64,000 bases of DNA from VXYL01 sp965199875 (GTDB lineage: Bacteria > Pseudomonadota > Gammaproteobacteria > Pseudomonadales > Azotimanducaceae). Both the position numbers and the translations under genes were made by a program. The stretch covers positions 4,154,001 through 4,218,000 of the forward strand of contig OZ241346.1 in assembly GCA_965199875.1 (NCBI GenBank), read 5' to 3'. Of this stretch, positions 37,801 through 45,787 are shown one piece after another. Numbering within the stretch: the stretch's first letter is position 1; the number at the start of each line of letters is the position of its first letter. The notes below the pieces were generated by a model, which searched no databases, was not told the origin of the DNA, and saw only the letters and a list, made by a program, of their open reading frames with translations.

Positions 37801-39802
37801 ACTCCTGGGACAGCGCCCGGGTGGATTCCGCCTCCTTGGCGATGGAGTCCAGGTTGGCGACGACGTGGTCGTAGACGCGGTCGAACAGCGCCAGGTTTTC
37901 GCACTCCTTGGCGAAGTCCGAACGCAGTTCCTCGTGCAGCACCACGTCGACGACGGTGAGTTCCGAGGCGCTGCGCTCGGCGCCTGCCTCGGCGCGGGCG
38001 AGCACGGAACCGAAGCGGTCGTCGATGATCCGGCGGTTGCCGACGATGGCGGAAGACTCGCCGTTGACGAAGGCCTGGGCGGTGGGCGAGAGGACCTCGC
38101 GAAGGCGCGCGTCGTCGCAAAGCGGCCCTTCGGTGATGGCCATGTTGAGTTCGGCGGCCAGCTGCTCGCGCAGAAACGCCTCGGCCTTGTCGGCGTTGTC
38201 GGCGAACAGCTTCATGCCTTCGTGGCTGAATCGAGTGCGCAGCAAGGGCCCCAGCATCGCATCGTCGCGCAGCGCGTCGATGAGCGCGCGCGGTGCCGCG
38301 ATCTCGGCGACGCGAATCAGCGAGCGCGTCTCGGCGACGTTCTGCACGAAGGCGCCGAGGGCGCGGAAGTTGCTGGCGGCGTCGATCTTCCAGCGGTTGT
38401 AGAGGTAGGTGCCGACGCTGCCGACCAGATGGGCGCGCGCGTCCTCGAAGTTCTTGCGCCGCTCGCCGAGGAAGAACTGCGCGATGCGTCCTCTGGCCTC
38501 GTTGACGGTTGCTTTCTTTTCGACGTAGTTCCGCCACGCCCTGGCCAGCGTGTCGTCGTAGGCGATCTTGTCCGGGTCTTGCAGCCAGCGCAGAAACGTC
38601 TGCCGGCGCTCCCGGTCGGTGCGCGCCTGCAGTTCGCCGGACGGCAGCTCCTGTTCCGCCAGGCGTCCGTAGGCCCGGGTGGTGGTGGCCTTGATGCGCC
38701 GCCGCACGCGCAGATAGCGCAGATAGCGGTAGGCGACGCCGAAGACGTTCAGGTACTCCGTCGGGTTCTTGGTGAGCTTCAGCGCCGCGCTCGCCTGGGT
38801 CTGGCGCAGCCGCTCGGAAGGATGCAGATAGCGCTGCAAGCTGCGTCGGTAGTGGTCCAGGATGTAGGGATGGTCGGCGACGAAGCGCTTGGTGCTCTCT
38901 TCGACGTGGCCAATGCCGGAGACGATGGCGAGGCGCAAATTGGCGACGTCCTCCCCCGGCACGTAGTCGATCACCGCGTCGATGTTGCCTTGGCGCTTCA
39001 GCTCGAAGGGAGACAGGCCCACCTGCTTGGCGCACTGCTGCCAGGACAGATTCAGCCGCCGCGCGATGCTTGCAAGACCCTTGGGCTGGATGGTGCTGAA
39101 GACGCCGTCGCGCACCGAGAGAATCAGATTGCTGGCCGCCAGCGGGATGGCGCCGCCGGAGTAGCCGAGGCCGTAGACGATGCCGAGATTGGGCACGTCG
39201 GTATTGGACATCTCGGCGATCAGGCGGGAAATGCTGTGCGACTGGTTGTTCTTGTTCGCCGTTTCGTCGCCGGCGGCGCCGGGCGTGTCCATCAGGCTGA
39301 CGATGGGCAGCGAGCGATTGGAGAACTCCTCGATGCTGGCCGCGGCCAGCAGGTGGTGTTCCGGCATCCACTCGCCGCTGCGCACGGCGCGATTCTGCGC
39401 GATGAAGCCCAGCCGGCGCTCGCTGCCGTCGAAGTCCATCGCCACTACCGCGGCGTAGAACGGGCCGTCGGACGTTTCTTTCTCGACCTGGCCGAGGCGG
39501 CGGATGGCTTCCGGCGCCGGCAGGCGCTTCGGATCGTTGGCGCCGGTCATCACGGCGTCGATGTAGGAGTCGATGTCCAGATGGTCCAGCGCTTGCGCTC
39601 GGCGCAGCACCTCGGCCTCGGCGAGCACCCCGCGCAGCGGCGGGTCGAACTGCCGCTCGGCTTCCGGCACCAGCGAGGAATCCCGCGCCAGTTCTTCGGC
39701 GATGAGAAACAATCGATCCGACGAGGCGTCCTGCTCGTCGCCATCCATGGCCGCCGCAGCATCGACGGCGCTGTTCGACATAGCTTGCGTTGCGGAATCC
39801 AT
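34868..39802 (-). CDS. Giant acyl-CoA carboxylase fusion (two carboxyltransferase halves, biotin carboxylase, biotinyl domain)
   Basis: A 1,644-residue single-chain carboxylase. Residues about 110-300 resemble a carboxyltransferase half (LMDTPGAAGDETANKNNQS, YGLGYSGGAIPLAASN). About 300-830 is a linker region unlike standard subunits. About 830-1060 is the other carboxyltransferase half (CGVVAGTGRFKNGEGG, FISSGGMQTMEGAGALF, FGDCTGGAQ). About 1080-1500 is biotin carboxylase with the ATP-grasp loop VHGGGGKGIA, HIEAQVL, and EMNTRLQVEHPVTE. The last 90 residues form a biotinyl-like domain with LEAFKIF in place of the usual EAMKM; the lysine is kept. It would carboxylate an acyl-CoA, perhaps acetyl- or propionyl-CoA. 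Start ATG 39802; ATG 39781 is possible. Divergent from moaB. Confidence 0.85.
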   Translation of the reverse strand: MDSATQAMSNSAVDAAAAMDGDEQDASSDRLFLIAEELARDSSLVPEAERQFDPPLRGVLAEAEVLRRAQALDHLDIDSYIDAVMTGANDPKRLPAPEAIRRLGQVEKETSDGPFYAAVVAMDFDGSERRLGFIAQNRAVRSGEWMPEHHLLAAASIEEFSNRSLPIVSLMDTPGAAGDETANKNNQSHSISRLIAEMSNTDVPNLGIVYGLGYSGGAIPLAASNLILSVRDGVFSTIQPKGLASIARRLNLSWQQCAKQVGLSPFELKRQGNIDAVIDYVPGEDVANLRLAIVSGIGHVEESTKRFVADHPYILDHYRRSLQRYLHPSERLRQTQASAALKLTKNPTEYLNVFGVAYRYLRYLRVRRRIKATTTRAYGRLAEQELPSGELQARTDRERRQTFLRWLQDPDKIAYDDTLARAWRNYVEKKATVNEARGRIAQFFLGERRKNFEDARAHLVGSVGTYLYNRWKIDAASNFRALGAFVQNVAETRSLIRVAEIAAPRALIDALRDDAMLGPLLRTRFSHEGMKLFADNADKAEAFLREQLAAELNMAITEGPLCDDARLREVLSPTAQAFVNGESSAIVGNRRIIDDRFGSVLARAEAGAERSASELTVVDVVLHEELRSDFAKECENLALFDRVYDHVVANLDSIAKEAESTRALSQESLRNLLETALAEAAKKMANEDVDTATARYRTQFFDWYQRTSKAPRSSRFYRDVEEWKKNASAHVSDTLFVVVTFLFEKLLSSYLQAEWDQKRYEGRIAPRNIGRRKDFWNRLIQAYRDLLIRDVLQRHKRAAQLGPAAFIDAFFDDFEEHDGDLISSDPHRFPGLRQSIESALQKGQSPCGVVAGTGRFKNGEGGLAVGAVISNTSFKAGAFDMASAEKFCKLLVHCARRRLPVICFISSGGMQTMEGAGALFSMAAVNDRITRFVRDFDLPVIVFGFGDCTGGAQASFVTHPLVYTCYMSGASIPFAGQIVVSSYLPSDSHLANYLSAVPGAMRALVKHPLLPDLDAELRTIDPLIPTPRETVQDVVGRVMAGALEEERPLTESPEKRISEATLYRPVEKMLVHARGCTAVKLIRVAKRQGVAVVLVQSDPDMESVAADMLTGNDALICIGGNTPDESYLNARSVVSIAEQEGADSLHPGIGFLSENAQFAELVRSHGINFVGPPTASMETMGNKSNAIATALAQGVPVVPGSHGVLTDGDRAAAVAAEIGYPVLVKAVHGGGGKGIAVVQGPDDFHESFHRVAVEARSAFGSGDVYLERFVKSLRHIEAQVLRDRYGNTQVLGLRDCSVQRDKQKVIEESDSTALPADLENAVRQHAATLADAVQYVGAGTVEFIYDLDAGEVYFMEMNTRLQVEHPVTEHVSGVDIVAEQLRIAAGHSIADLALRDNGYAIEARVNAERLTQSSEGLSFQPSPGEIRECEFPQEDGIDVIAAAAEGKFVSPYYDSMVAQIIVHAEDRDAAAEQLANYLERVRIRGIATNIALLKRVLRDEVFRRGDYDTGYLDEFLTRLDGTELVAEIGADADIGDSSIGAEAIAILDSDELKVLSPSTGIFYLTPSPTEPPFVSVGDRIAASATLCQLEAFKIFTPVRLADFNAAGQKALYDPSRRFDVVRINVASGAQVNAGDLLFVVRPAA

Positions 39803-39816
39803 CGCTCGTAAGCCGC

Positions 39817-39822
39817 TATAAT
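39817..39822 (+). promoter_or_regulatory. Candidate -10 element in the carboxylase-moaB divergent spacer
   Basis: TATAAT on the plus strand would start moaB transcription about 100 bases before its ATG. The nearest TTGCGG -35-like hexamer is 21 bases away, too far for a strong promoter. Confidence 0.35.
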
Positions 39823-39929
39823 GCCGAGCCGTACCTTTCCACAAACTCGGCGATAAATCCACTGCAAGGTTCGCCTTCGAGAACAGCCGCGCGCTCGCCG
39901 CTGGCGGAGACCGCTGCCAGGAACAAGCC

Positions 39930-40484
39930 ATGTCCCACTCTCTTGCCATTGCCGTGCTCACCGTTTCGGACAGCCGCGGCATGGCCGAAGACACCTCCGG
40001 AGAGCTGCTCGCGGCGAGCCTGAAAGAAGCCGGCCACGCCTTGGCGGAACGCCGCATCGTGCGTGACGACATCTACGCCATTCGCGCCGTCGTCAGCGCC
40101 TGGATCGCCAGCCCGAACGTGCAAGTGGTGCTGACCACCGGGGGAACCGGCTTCACCGGACGGGACAGCACGCCGGAAGCGCTGCTGCCCCTGTTCGACA
40201 AGACCATCGACGGCTTTGGCGAACTGTTCCGCTGGCTGTCGTTCGACGAAATCGGCAGTTCCACCATTCAGTCGAGGGCCGTCGGCGGCTTGGCGAACGG
40301 CACGTTGATCTTCGCCATGCCGGGCTCCACCGGCGCTTGCCGCACGGCTTGGGAGAAGATCATCCGCAACCAGCTGGACGCCAGCTTCAAGCCGTGCAAC
40401 TTCGTCGAACTGCTGCCGCGATTCCAAGAACGCGCCGAACCGCCGCGCTCCGTCAACGCCGTGAACGAGTTGGAAAGGGCATGA
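39930..40484 (+). CDS. moaB: Molybdenum cofactor biosynthesis protein B
   Basis: A 184-residue MoaB/MogA-fold protein. The molybdopterin-binding signature TTGGTGFTGRDSTPEA and the later AMPGSTGACRTAWEKI segment are conserved. It probably adenylylates molybdopterin or assists Moco assembly. AGGA lies at good spacing before ATG 39930. No other Moco gene is in the window, so it stands alone, 65 bases before a fabY-like gene on the same strand. Confidence 0.93.
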   Translation: MSHSLAIAVLTVSDSRGMAEDTSGELLAASLKEAGHALAERRIVRDDIYAIRAVVSAWIASPNVQVVLTTGGTGFTGRDSTPEALLPLFDKTIDGFGELFRWLSFDEIGSSTIQSRAVGGLANGTLIFAMPGSTGACRTAWEKIIRNQLDASFKPCNFVELLPRFQERAEPPRSVNAVNELERA

Positions 40485-40549
40485 CCCGCGCCCACCTTCC
40501 GGGCGCTCGACGCGGCTAGCGTCGCGCGGCAGACGGCAGGAGCGAGCAG

Positions 40550-42409
40550 GTGGGCGAACCACTCCCGGTGATCGTGGGATTCGGCGGCGTCAATCCGGCC
40601 GGCCGCGTCTCCTTCCACCACGCCTATCGGCGCACGGTGATCGATGCCATCGACCAGGCGTCCGCCGACGACACCTACGCCAGCCTCGCCGCGCTGATGA
40701 ACGTCGAGGGCGATTCAAGCGACGACGAGGTGCGCCGGCACATCCGCGACCACACGTTGATTCGCCGCATCGACTGCTTCGATCCGGAACGGGTGTACTG
40801 CCAGCGGAGCGCGCGCTTAGGCGGTGCCGGGGCGCCGCTCGCCTTCGCGCTGCGCGGCAAGGACGTTCCCGCGGTCACTCCCGAAGGCTGGCAGCTTCGC
40901 GGCTTGGAAGACGGCAGCGTCGAAGTGGTGGCGGAAAGCGCCAGCGTCCTGCTGCCGGACCGCCGCGTCTCCAAGGTCTCCTCCGCCGGCCAGGCGCCTT
41001 CGGGCTTCGAGCCGGGCAAGCTCTATCCTTCCCGCAGCCATCCCCGGGGTCTGCAACTGGCCATCTTTGCGGCTTCCGACGCGGTGCAGTCGGTGGGCGT
41101 TCCCTGGGAGGACTTCAAGCAGCATGCGGCGCCGGATCAGTTCGCCTGCTACTCCGGCAGCGCCATGGGACAGCTCGACGTCCACGGCGCTGGCGGCATG
41201 ATGCAGGCGCCCTTGCTGGGCAAGCGCCCAACCTCCAAGCAGGCGGCGCTCAGCCTGTGCGAAATGCCGGCCGACTTCGTCAATGCCTACGTCATCGGCG
41301 GCATGGGCGGCACCGGCGGCGCCATCGGCGCCTGCGCCACGTTCCTCTACAACCTGCGCCTGGCGGTGGACGACATTCGCGCCGGGCGCTGCCGCGTTGC
41401 CGTGGTGGGCGGCGCGGAAGCTCCGATCGTGCCGGAGGTCGTGGAGGCGTACCGGACGATGGGCGCCTTGGCGGAAGACGAAGAGCTCATGGCCCTCGAC
41501 GGCACGAGCACGGTGGACAACCGCCGCGCCTGCCGGCCGTTCGGCCGCAACTGCGGCTTCACGCTTGCCGAAGCCGCCGTCTACGTGGTGCTGACGGACG
41601 ACGCGCTGGCGGTGCAGCTGGGCTGCGACATCCACGGCGCCGTCGCTGGCGTGTTCGTCAACGCCGACGGCTTCAAGCAGTCCATCCCCGGGCCCGGCGT
41701 GGGCAACTACCTGACGATGGCGAAGGCGCTGGCGCTGGGGCGGGCGATACTCGGCGAACAGGCCGTGCGGCAGCGTTCCTTCGTTCACGCCCACGGCACC
41801 GGCACGCCGCAGAATCGAGTGACCGAGAGCCGCATCCTGAACGAGATGGCAAGGACGTTCGGCATCGAAAGCTGGCCGGTGGCGGCGGTGAAGGCGTACT
41901 TGGGGCACACCTTGGCGCCGGCGTCCGGCGATCAGACGGCGTTTGCGCTGGGAACGTGGAAGGACGGCTGGATACCCGGCATTGCGACCATCGACGAGCC
42001 CGCCGAGGACGTTCAGCACGATCGCCTGGCCATTCGCCCGCAGCACGCGGAGGTGGACCCCGCGGCGCTGGACATGGCGCTGGTCAACTCGAAGGGATTC
42101 GGCGGCAACAACGCGACCGGCGTGCTGCTGGCGCCCCACGTCGCCCGCCGGCTGGCCCTCGAACGCCAGGGCCGCGCCGCCGCCAAGCGTTACGCCGCGT
42201 TGAACGAGCAGGTGTCGGAGCGGGCGCGCGACTACGACGCCCGGGCGAGCAGCGGCGCCGCGGAGACGATCTACCGGTACGGCGAGGATGTCCTGAACGG
42301 CGAGGATCTGCACTTCTCGGCACAGCAAGTGCGGACGCCGGCGTATCGGAAGGCGATCGACTTGCGCGTTCGCAATCCGTTTGCCGGCAGCGTTGAAATC
42401 GACCGTTGA
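40550..42409 (+). CDS. fabY: FabY-like beta-ketoacyl-ACP synthase
   Basis: A 619-residue thiolase-fold condensing enzyme. The N-terminus LPVIVGFGGVNPAGRVSFHH and the segment HTLIRRIDCFD match the long FabY family of Pseudomonas. The nucleophile is C262 in GAIGACATFLYNLRLAVDD; the two histidines appear in VHAHGTGTPQNR and AYLGHTLAPASGD. FabY condenses acetyl-CoA with malonyl-ACP to start fatty acid synthesis, partly replacing FabH. GTG 40550 has AGGAGC upstream at good spacing. Length is that of FabY (about 630), longer than FabB/FabF (about 410). No fab neighbours. Confidence 0.85.
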   Translation: MGEPLPVIVGFGGVNPAGRVSFHHAYRRTVIDAIDQASADDTYASLAALMNVEGDSSDDEVRRHIRDHTLIRRIDCFDPERVYCQRSARLGGAGAPLAFALRGKDVPAVTPEGWQLRGLEDGSVEVVAESASVLLPDRRVSKVSSAGQAPSGFEPGKLYPSRSHPRGLQLAIFAASDAVQSVGVPWEDFKQHAAPDQFACYSGSAMGQLDVHGAGGMMQAPLLGKRPTSKQAALSLCEMPADFVNAYVIGGMGGTGGAIGACATFLYNLRLAVDDIRAGRCRVAVVGGAEAPIVPEVVEAYRTMGALAEDEELMALDGTSTVDNRRACRPFGRNCGFTLAEAAVYVVLTDDALAVQLGCDIHGAVAGVFVNADGFKQSIPGPGVGNYLTMAKALALGRAILGEQAVRQRSFVHAHGTGTPQNRVTESRILNEMARTFGIESWPVAAVKAYLGHTLAPASGDQTAFALGTWKDGWIPGIATIDEPAEDVQHDRLAIRPQHAEVDPAALDMALVNSKGFGGNNATGVLLAPHVARRLALERQGRAAAKRYAALNEQVSERARDYDARASSGAAETIYRYGEDVLNGEDLHFSAQQVRTPAYRKAIDLRVRNPFAGSVEIDR

Positions 42410-42464
42410 TCCAAGCCCGCTCCAGGCCGCTCTCCGTTGGCGTTGGCGGCGAGGCGTGCAAGGA

Positions 42465-42491
42465 ACGTGACACGCCGACGGCGTGCCACGT
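42465..42491. terminator. Strong hairpin between fabY and the small secreted peptide gene
   Basis: ACGTG-a-CACGCC-gac-GGCGTG-c-CACGT: an 11-bp stem with one A-C mismatch and a three-base loop between convergent genes. It has no U-tract. Probable bidirectional transcript end. Confidence 0.5.
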
Positions 42492-42505
42492 CCCCTGCTG
42501 CCGCT

Positions 42506-42763
42506 CTAGGCGGCGCCGATCGTGGCGAACGCAGGCATTCCGACGAGCGAGCCGACGGCATGGCCGACGGCTGCTCCGACTTCGCTTGTCTTCGCCCGGT
42601 GGGCTCTGCGCCGTTCTTCTGGAACCGCCGATGCCGTCCACGCACCGAGTACGCGCCCCAGCTGAACCTCTGGCGTGGTTCCGTAGCTGTTGGACGAGGC
42701 GGATGCGGTCAGGCAAAGGCCAGCGGCGACGGTTGCCGTGGCCAGCGCGATTTTGGTTTTCAT
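42506..42763 (-). CDS. Small secreted peptide, paralogue 1
   Basis: An 85-residue protein with a clear signal peptide (MKTKIALATATVAAGLCLTASA, cleavage near residue 22-23). The mature part is polar and basic in the middle (PEERRRAHRAKTSE) and ends in a small-residue, glycine-spaced hydrophobic helix (VGAAVGHAVGSLVGMPAF). The ribosome site AAGGAGA and leader resemble those of the next peptide gene, 76 bases upstream on the same strand, which also starts MKTKIALA. No family was recognised. The small-residue helix could insert in or oligomerise at membranes, as in some bacteriocins or glycine-zipper lipoproteins; this is inference. Confidence 0.65.
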   Translation of the reverse strand: MKTKIALATATVAAGLCLTASASSNSYGTTPEVQLGRVLGAWTASAVPEERRRAHRAKTSEVGAAVGHAVGSLVGMPAFATIGAA

Positions 42764-42839
42764 GGGTTGTCTCCTTGTGGTTGGCTTGGGGATAGGCTTG
42801 TGCCTCGCAAGCTAAGCGCCTTTGCTGCCAGCTGCCCGG

Positions 42840-43091
42840 CTACAGGGCGCCTACGAAGGCCCCCAACGCGGGCGTGCGGGGCAGGGCGAGGGTGCCGACG
42901 ACCGCGCCAATGAAGGTGGACGCTGCCACGATCAGGACTCGCTCCTTCGCCTTCATCCCTTTGGTCTTCGACACGCCTATGTGAAAGCCGATCTGCGCGA
43001 CCGGCTCCGAAGAGGCGGCAAACGATGCCGAGGTTGGCACGGACAAGCCGACGACGGCAGCGAGGGCGGCGAGCGCGATTTTCGTTTTCAT
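42840..43091 (-). CDS. Small secreted peptide, paralogue 2
   Basis: An 83-residue protein starting MKTKIALAALAAVVGLSVPT, with an ASA/SFA-type cleavage near residue 23-25. The mature part has a short basic segment (VSKTKGMKAKERV) and a C-terminal hydrophobic, glycine-spaced tail (FIGAVVGTLALPRTPALGAFVGAL). Same layout, signal start and AAGGAGA ribosome site as the peptide gene downstream, so the two are tandem paralogues, probably cotranscribed. No cysteines in the mature part. Unknown function; membrane-active peptide or glycine-zipper protein are possibilities. Confidence 0.65.
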   Translation of the reverse strand: MKTKIALAALAAVVGLSVPTSASFAASSEPVAQIGFHIGVSKTKGMKAKERVLIVAASTFIGAVVGTLALPRTPALGAFVGAL

Positions 43092-43254
43092 GGAAGTTCT
43101 CCTTGTGTTCTTGAATGTTGAGTTCGAGTGCCAAGAGGCAGTGCAATCCTAGGTGCTCCGCCAGGCCGTTCGTAGCGACATGCGCCCGGCCGAATGTGCG
43201 AAATTTTCGGATATTGATCGGATTTCGGGCACCGCGACGAAAAACGCGCCCACT

Positions 43255-43272
43255 CGTCGGCCTTTTCCGACG
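43255..43272 (-). terminator. Intrinsic terminator of the prfC-sirB1 operon
   Basis: CGTCGG-(six-base loop)-CCGACG forms a perfect stem 35 bases after the sirB1-like stop. On the minus strand TTTTT follows about ten bases later. The spacing is long but the orientation fits termination of the operon. Confidence 0.5.
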
Positions 43273-43306
43273 CAGGAAGGCGCGGACCGAGCGGAGCCCG
43301 GGGCGT

Positions 43307-44086
43307 CTAGTGAACCACCGACTTCAAGCGCCGCGCGCGGTTGGCGCGGTCGAGCAGCTTGTCTCGCATCGTCTCGTCGGGTGCGCGCGCCGCGGCGTTC
43401 TCCAGTTCCGTCACCGCCATCTCGTAGGCGTCCAGGCCCAGCCAGGCGTCGGCGCGTTCCACATAGAGGCCGTAGGCGTCGGGCGCGATCATCAGCTCGA
43501 AGTCGGAGAGCTCCAGCGAGCGGGAGAAGTCGCCCTTGTCGTGTACCACCAGGCGCACGTTGTTCAGCATGCGCAGCACGATGTCCCGGGGTTCGGCGAT
43601 GTCGAACGCGCCCTTCTGGTCGACGTTGTTCTCCCGCAGCCACGCTTGGCACGCTTCCACCGTGGTTGGCTTGACGTGGTACGGGTCCACCAGCTGGTCA
43701 CCGATGGTCACCAGGAAGTGGCGTGGAAAGTTGACGCCCGAAGCTGGCAAGTCGAGCTGCCGGGCAACGCCCATGAACACGACGCCGAGCGAGACCGGAA
43801 TGCCGGCTCTGGTGCGCAGCACGTGGTCGAGAACGCTGTTCTCGATGCTGTAGTAGCTGTCCTCGGCACCGTGGAAGCCGTGCTCCGCCATCGTCCTCAC
43901 CAGGTCGTGCGGTTCGACGTCGCGCTTGGCGGGCATGTCGTCGGCAATGCGCCGGATCTGCTCGCGCACCCACTCGGCGTTGGATGTCGGATCGAGGATC
44001 GCCGCGACGATCAGCGCGCCTTCCACCGGGTCGGTCGCCCCGGCGTCCAGGAAGCGGCGCAGCGCCGCGGTCGATTCGGCGTTCAT
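43307..44086 (-). CDS. SirB1-family transglutaminase-like/TPR protein
   Basis: A 259-residue protein. The N-terminal two thirds is the SirB1 transglutaminase-like domain (YYSIENSVLDHVLRTRAGIP, LGVVFMGVARQLDLPASGVNFPRHFL, DPYH). The last 80 residues form a TPR-like helical pair (YGLYVERADAWLGLDAYEMA). The usual catalytic cysteine of transglutaminases is not visible in the conserved N-SVL stretch, as in most SirB1 proteins. Often encoded near prmC/prfA; here the ATG overlaps the TGA of prfC, so it is linked to translation termination genes in either case. Function is not established. Confidence 0.85.
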   Translation of the reverse strand: MNAESTAALRRFLDAGATDPVEGALIVAAILDPTSNAEWVREQIRRIADDMPAKRDVEPHDLVRTMAEHGFHGAEDSYYSIENSVLDHVLRTRAGIPVSLGVVFMGVARQLDLPASGVNFPRHFLVTIGDQLVDPYHVKPTTVEACQAWLRENNVDQKGAFDIAEPRDIVLRMLNNVRLVVHDKGDFSRSLELSDFELMIAPDAYGLYVERADAWLGLDAYEMAVTELENAAARAPDETMRDKLLDRANRARRLKSVVH

Positions 44087-45723
44087 GGCGCACCCTCGGC
44101 GTGGTCGCGGATCGGCGAGAAGCGGAGGTCCGGCGCCCGCTCTTCGGCGAGCCTCAGGTTGGCCCGGGTCGGCGCCAGGTAGGCGAGGCAGCCGCTGCCG
44201 TCCTCGGCCAGCCGCTCGGCGTTCTTGCGCTTGAAGCGGTCGAGCGCCGCCGCGGGGCCGCTCACCCAGCGCACCGTGGCGGTGTCCACGGCCTCGAACA
44301 CGCAGTCGGCGCGGTACTCGTCGTTCAGCCGATACGCCACCATCTCGAATTGCAGGCTGCCCACCGCGCCGAGCACGATGTCGTTGCCGAGCAGCGGAAA
44401 GAACACCTGCGTCGCGCCTTCCTCGCAAAGCTGGCGGAGGCCCCGGTCCAGCTGCTTCGAGCGCAGAGGGTCCTTGGCTCGAACGCGGCGAAACAGCTCC
44501 GGCGCGAAGTTCGGGATGCCGCGAAAGTGCAGGTCTTCGCCCTCGCTGAAGGTGTCGGCGATGCGGATGGCGCCGTGGTTCGGCAGGCCGATGATGTCGC
44601 CGGCCACCGCTTCGTCGGCCTGCTGGCGGTCGCCGGCGAGGAACGTCACGGCGTCGGAAACCTTCAAGTCGCGCCCGGTGCGCACCTGGCGCAGGCGCTT
44701 GCCGGGGCGGAAGCGGCCGGAGCAGACGCGCAGAAAGGCCATGCGATCCCGATGGCGCGGATTCATGTTGGCTTGAATCTTGAACACGAAGCCCGAGAAG
44801 CGGTCTTCCACCGGCGCGACGCTGCGGCTGACGGCGTCCCGGCCGCCGGGCGCCGGGGCGTGCTGCACCAGATGGTCGAGGCACTCGCGGACGCCGAAGT
44901 TGCCAAGCGCGGTGCCGAAGAAGACCGGCGAGCGGGAACCGTCCAGGTAGGCGCCGCGGTCGAAGGCGTGGCTGGCGCCGCGCAGCAGGTCGATTTCGTC
45001 GACGACGTCGGCGTATTCGTCGTCCAGCCAGCGCTTGGCGGCTTCGCTGGCGAGCCCGTCTATCGACGCGAAGCGGCGGACGCGGTCGCCCTTGCCGGGC
45101 TCGTAGAGCCAGATCCGGTCCTCCGCCAGGTGGTAGATGCCGCGAAACAGGCGTCCTCGGCCGATGGGCCAGGTGACCGGCGCGCATTCGATCTGCAGCA
45201 CGTCTTCGATCTCGTCCAGGAGGTCGATGGGCTCGCGGATGTCGCGGTCGAGCTTGTTGACGAACGTGGTGATCGGCGTGTCGCGCAGCCGACACACCTC
45301 CAGCAGGCGGATGGTGCGCGCCTCCACGCCCTTGGCGCCGTCGATCACCATCAGCGCCGAATCCACCGCGGTCAGCGTGCGGTAGGTGTCTTCGGAGAAG
45401 TCCTCGTGGCCGGGCGTATCGAGCAGGTTGACCTTGCGCCCGGCGTAGCCGAACTGCATCACCGACGTGGTGACCGAGATGCCTCGTTCGCGCTCCAGCG
45501 CCATCCAGTCCGAAGCCGCGTGGCGGTTGGACTTGCGCGCCTTGACGGTGCCGGCCAGGGCGATGGCGTTGCCGTGCAGCAGCAGCTTTTCGGTGACCGT
45601 CGTCTTGCCGGCGTCCGGGTGCGAGATGATGGCGAAGGTGCGGCGGCGGGCGACTTCCTCAGCAAGCCCGGCGCTCGCCGCAGCGCACGTCAAGTCCGCG
45701 GCGAGAGACGCGCTAGCGGCCAT
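44083..45723 (-). CDS. prfC: Peptide chain release factor 3
   Basis: A 546-residue translational GTPase. G1 is ISHPDAGKTT, G3 LDTPGHEDF, G4 FVNKLD. The switch region ERERGISVTTSVMQF is conserved, and the C-terminal domains II-III continue with FVFKIQANMNPRHRDR and AVGSLQFEMVAYRL. RF3 removes RF1/RF2 from the ribosome after peptide release. Length is near the 529 of E. coli; the N-terminal 20 residues are alanine-rich and non-conserved, so the start could be slightly downstream. Coupled to the sirB1-like gene. Confidence 0.95.
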   Translation of the reverse strand: MAASASLAADLTCAAASAGLAEEVARRRTFAIISHPDAGKTTVTEKLLLHGNAIALAGTVKARKSNRHAASDWMALERERGISVTTSVMQFGYAGRKVNLLDTPGHEDFSEDTYRTLTAVDSALMVIDGAKGVEARTIRLLEVCRLRDTPITTFVNKLDRDIREPIDLLDEIEDVLQIECAPVTWPIGRGRLFRGIYHLAEDRIWLYEPGKGDRVRRFASIDGLASEAAKRWLDDEYADVVDEIDLLRGASHAFDRGAYLDGSRSPVFFGTALGNFGVRECLDHLVQHAPAPGGRDAVSRSVAPVEDRFSGFVFKIQANMNPRHRDRMAFLRVCSGRFRPGKRLRQVRTGRDLKVSDAVTFLAGDRQQADEAVAGDIIGLPNHGAIRIADTFSEGEDLHFRGIPNFAPELFRRVRAKDPLRSKQLDRGLRQLCEEGATQVFFPLLGNDIVLGAVGSLQFEMVAYRLNDEYRADCVFEAVDTATVRWVSGPAAALDRFKRKNAERLAEDGSGCLAYLAPTRANLRLAEERAPDLRFSPIRDHAEGAP

Positions 45724-45787
45724 GGGCGACGGTCGACGCCGGAAGTCGATTTGGGGCGCTCGGACGATTCGTCGCCGGCGGCGCGTC

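Noticed and set aside
35414..39811. Very long open frame (1,465 codons) on the plus strand
   Set aside because: It is the antisense of the carboxylase gene; composition is histidine/glycine/arginine-rich without domains, an effect of GC-rich third codon positions.
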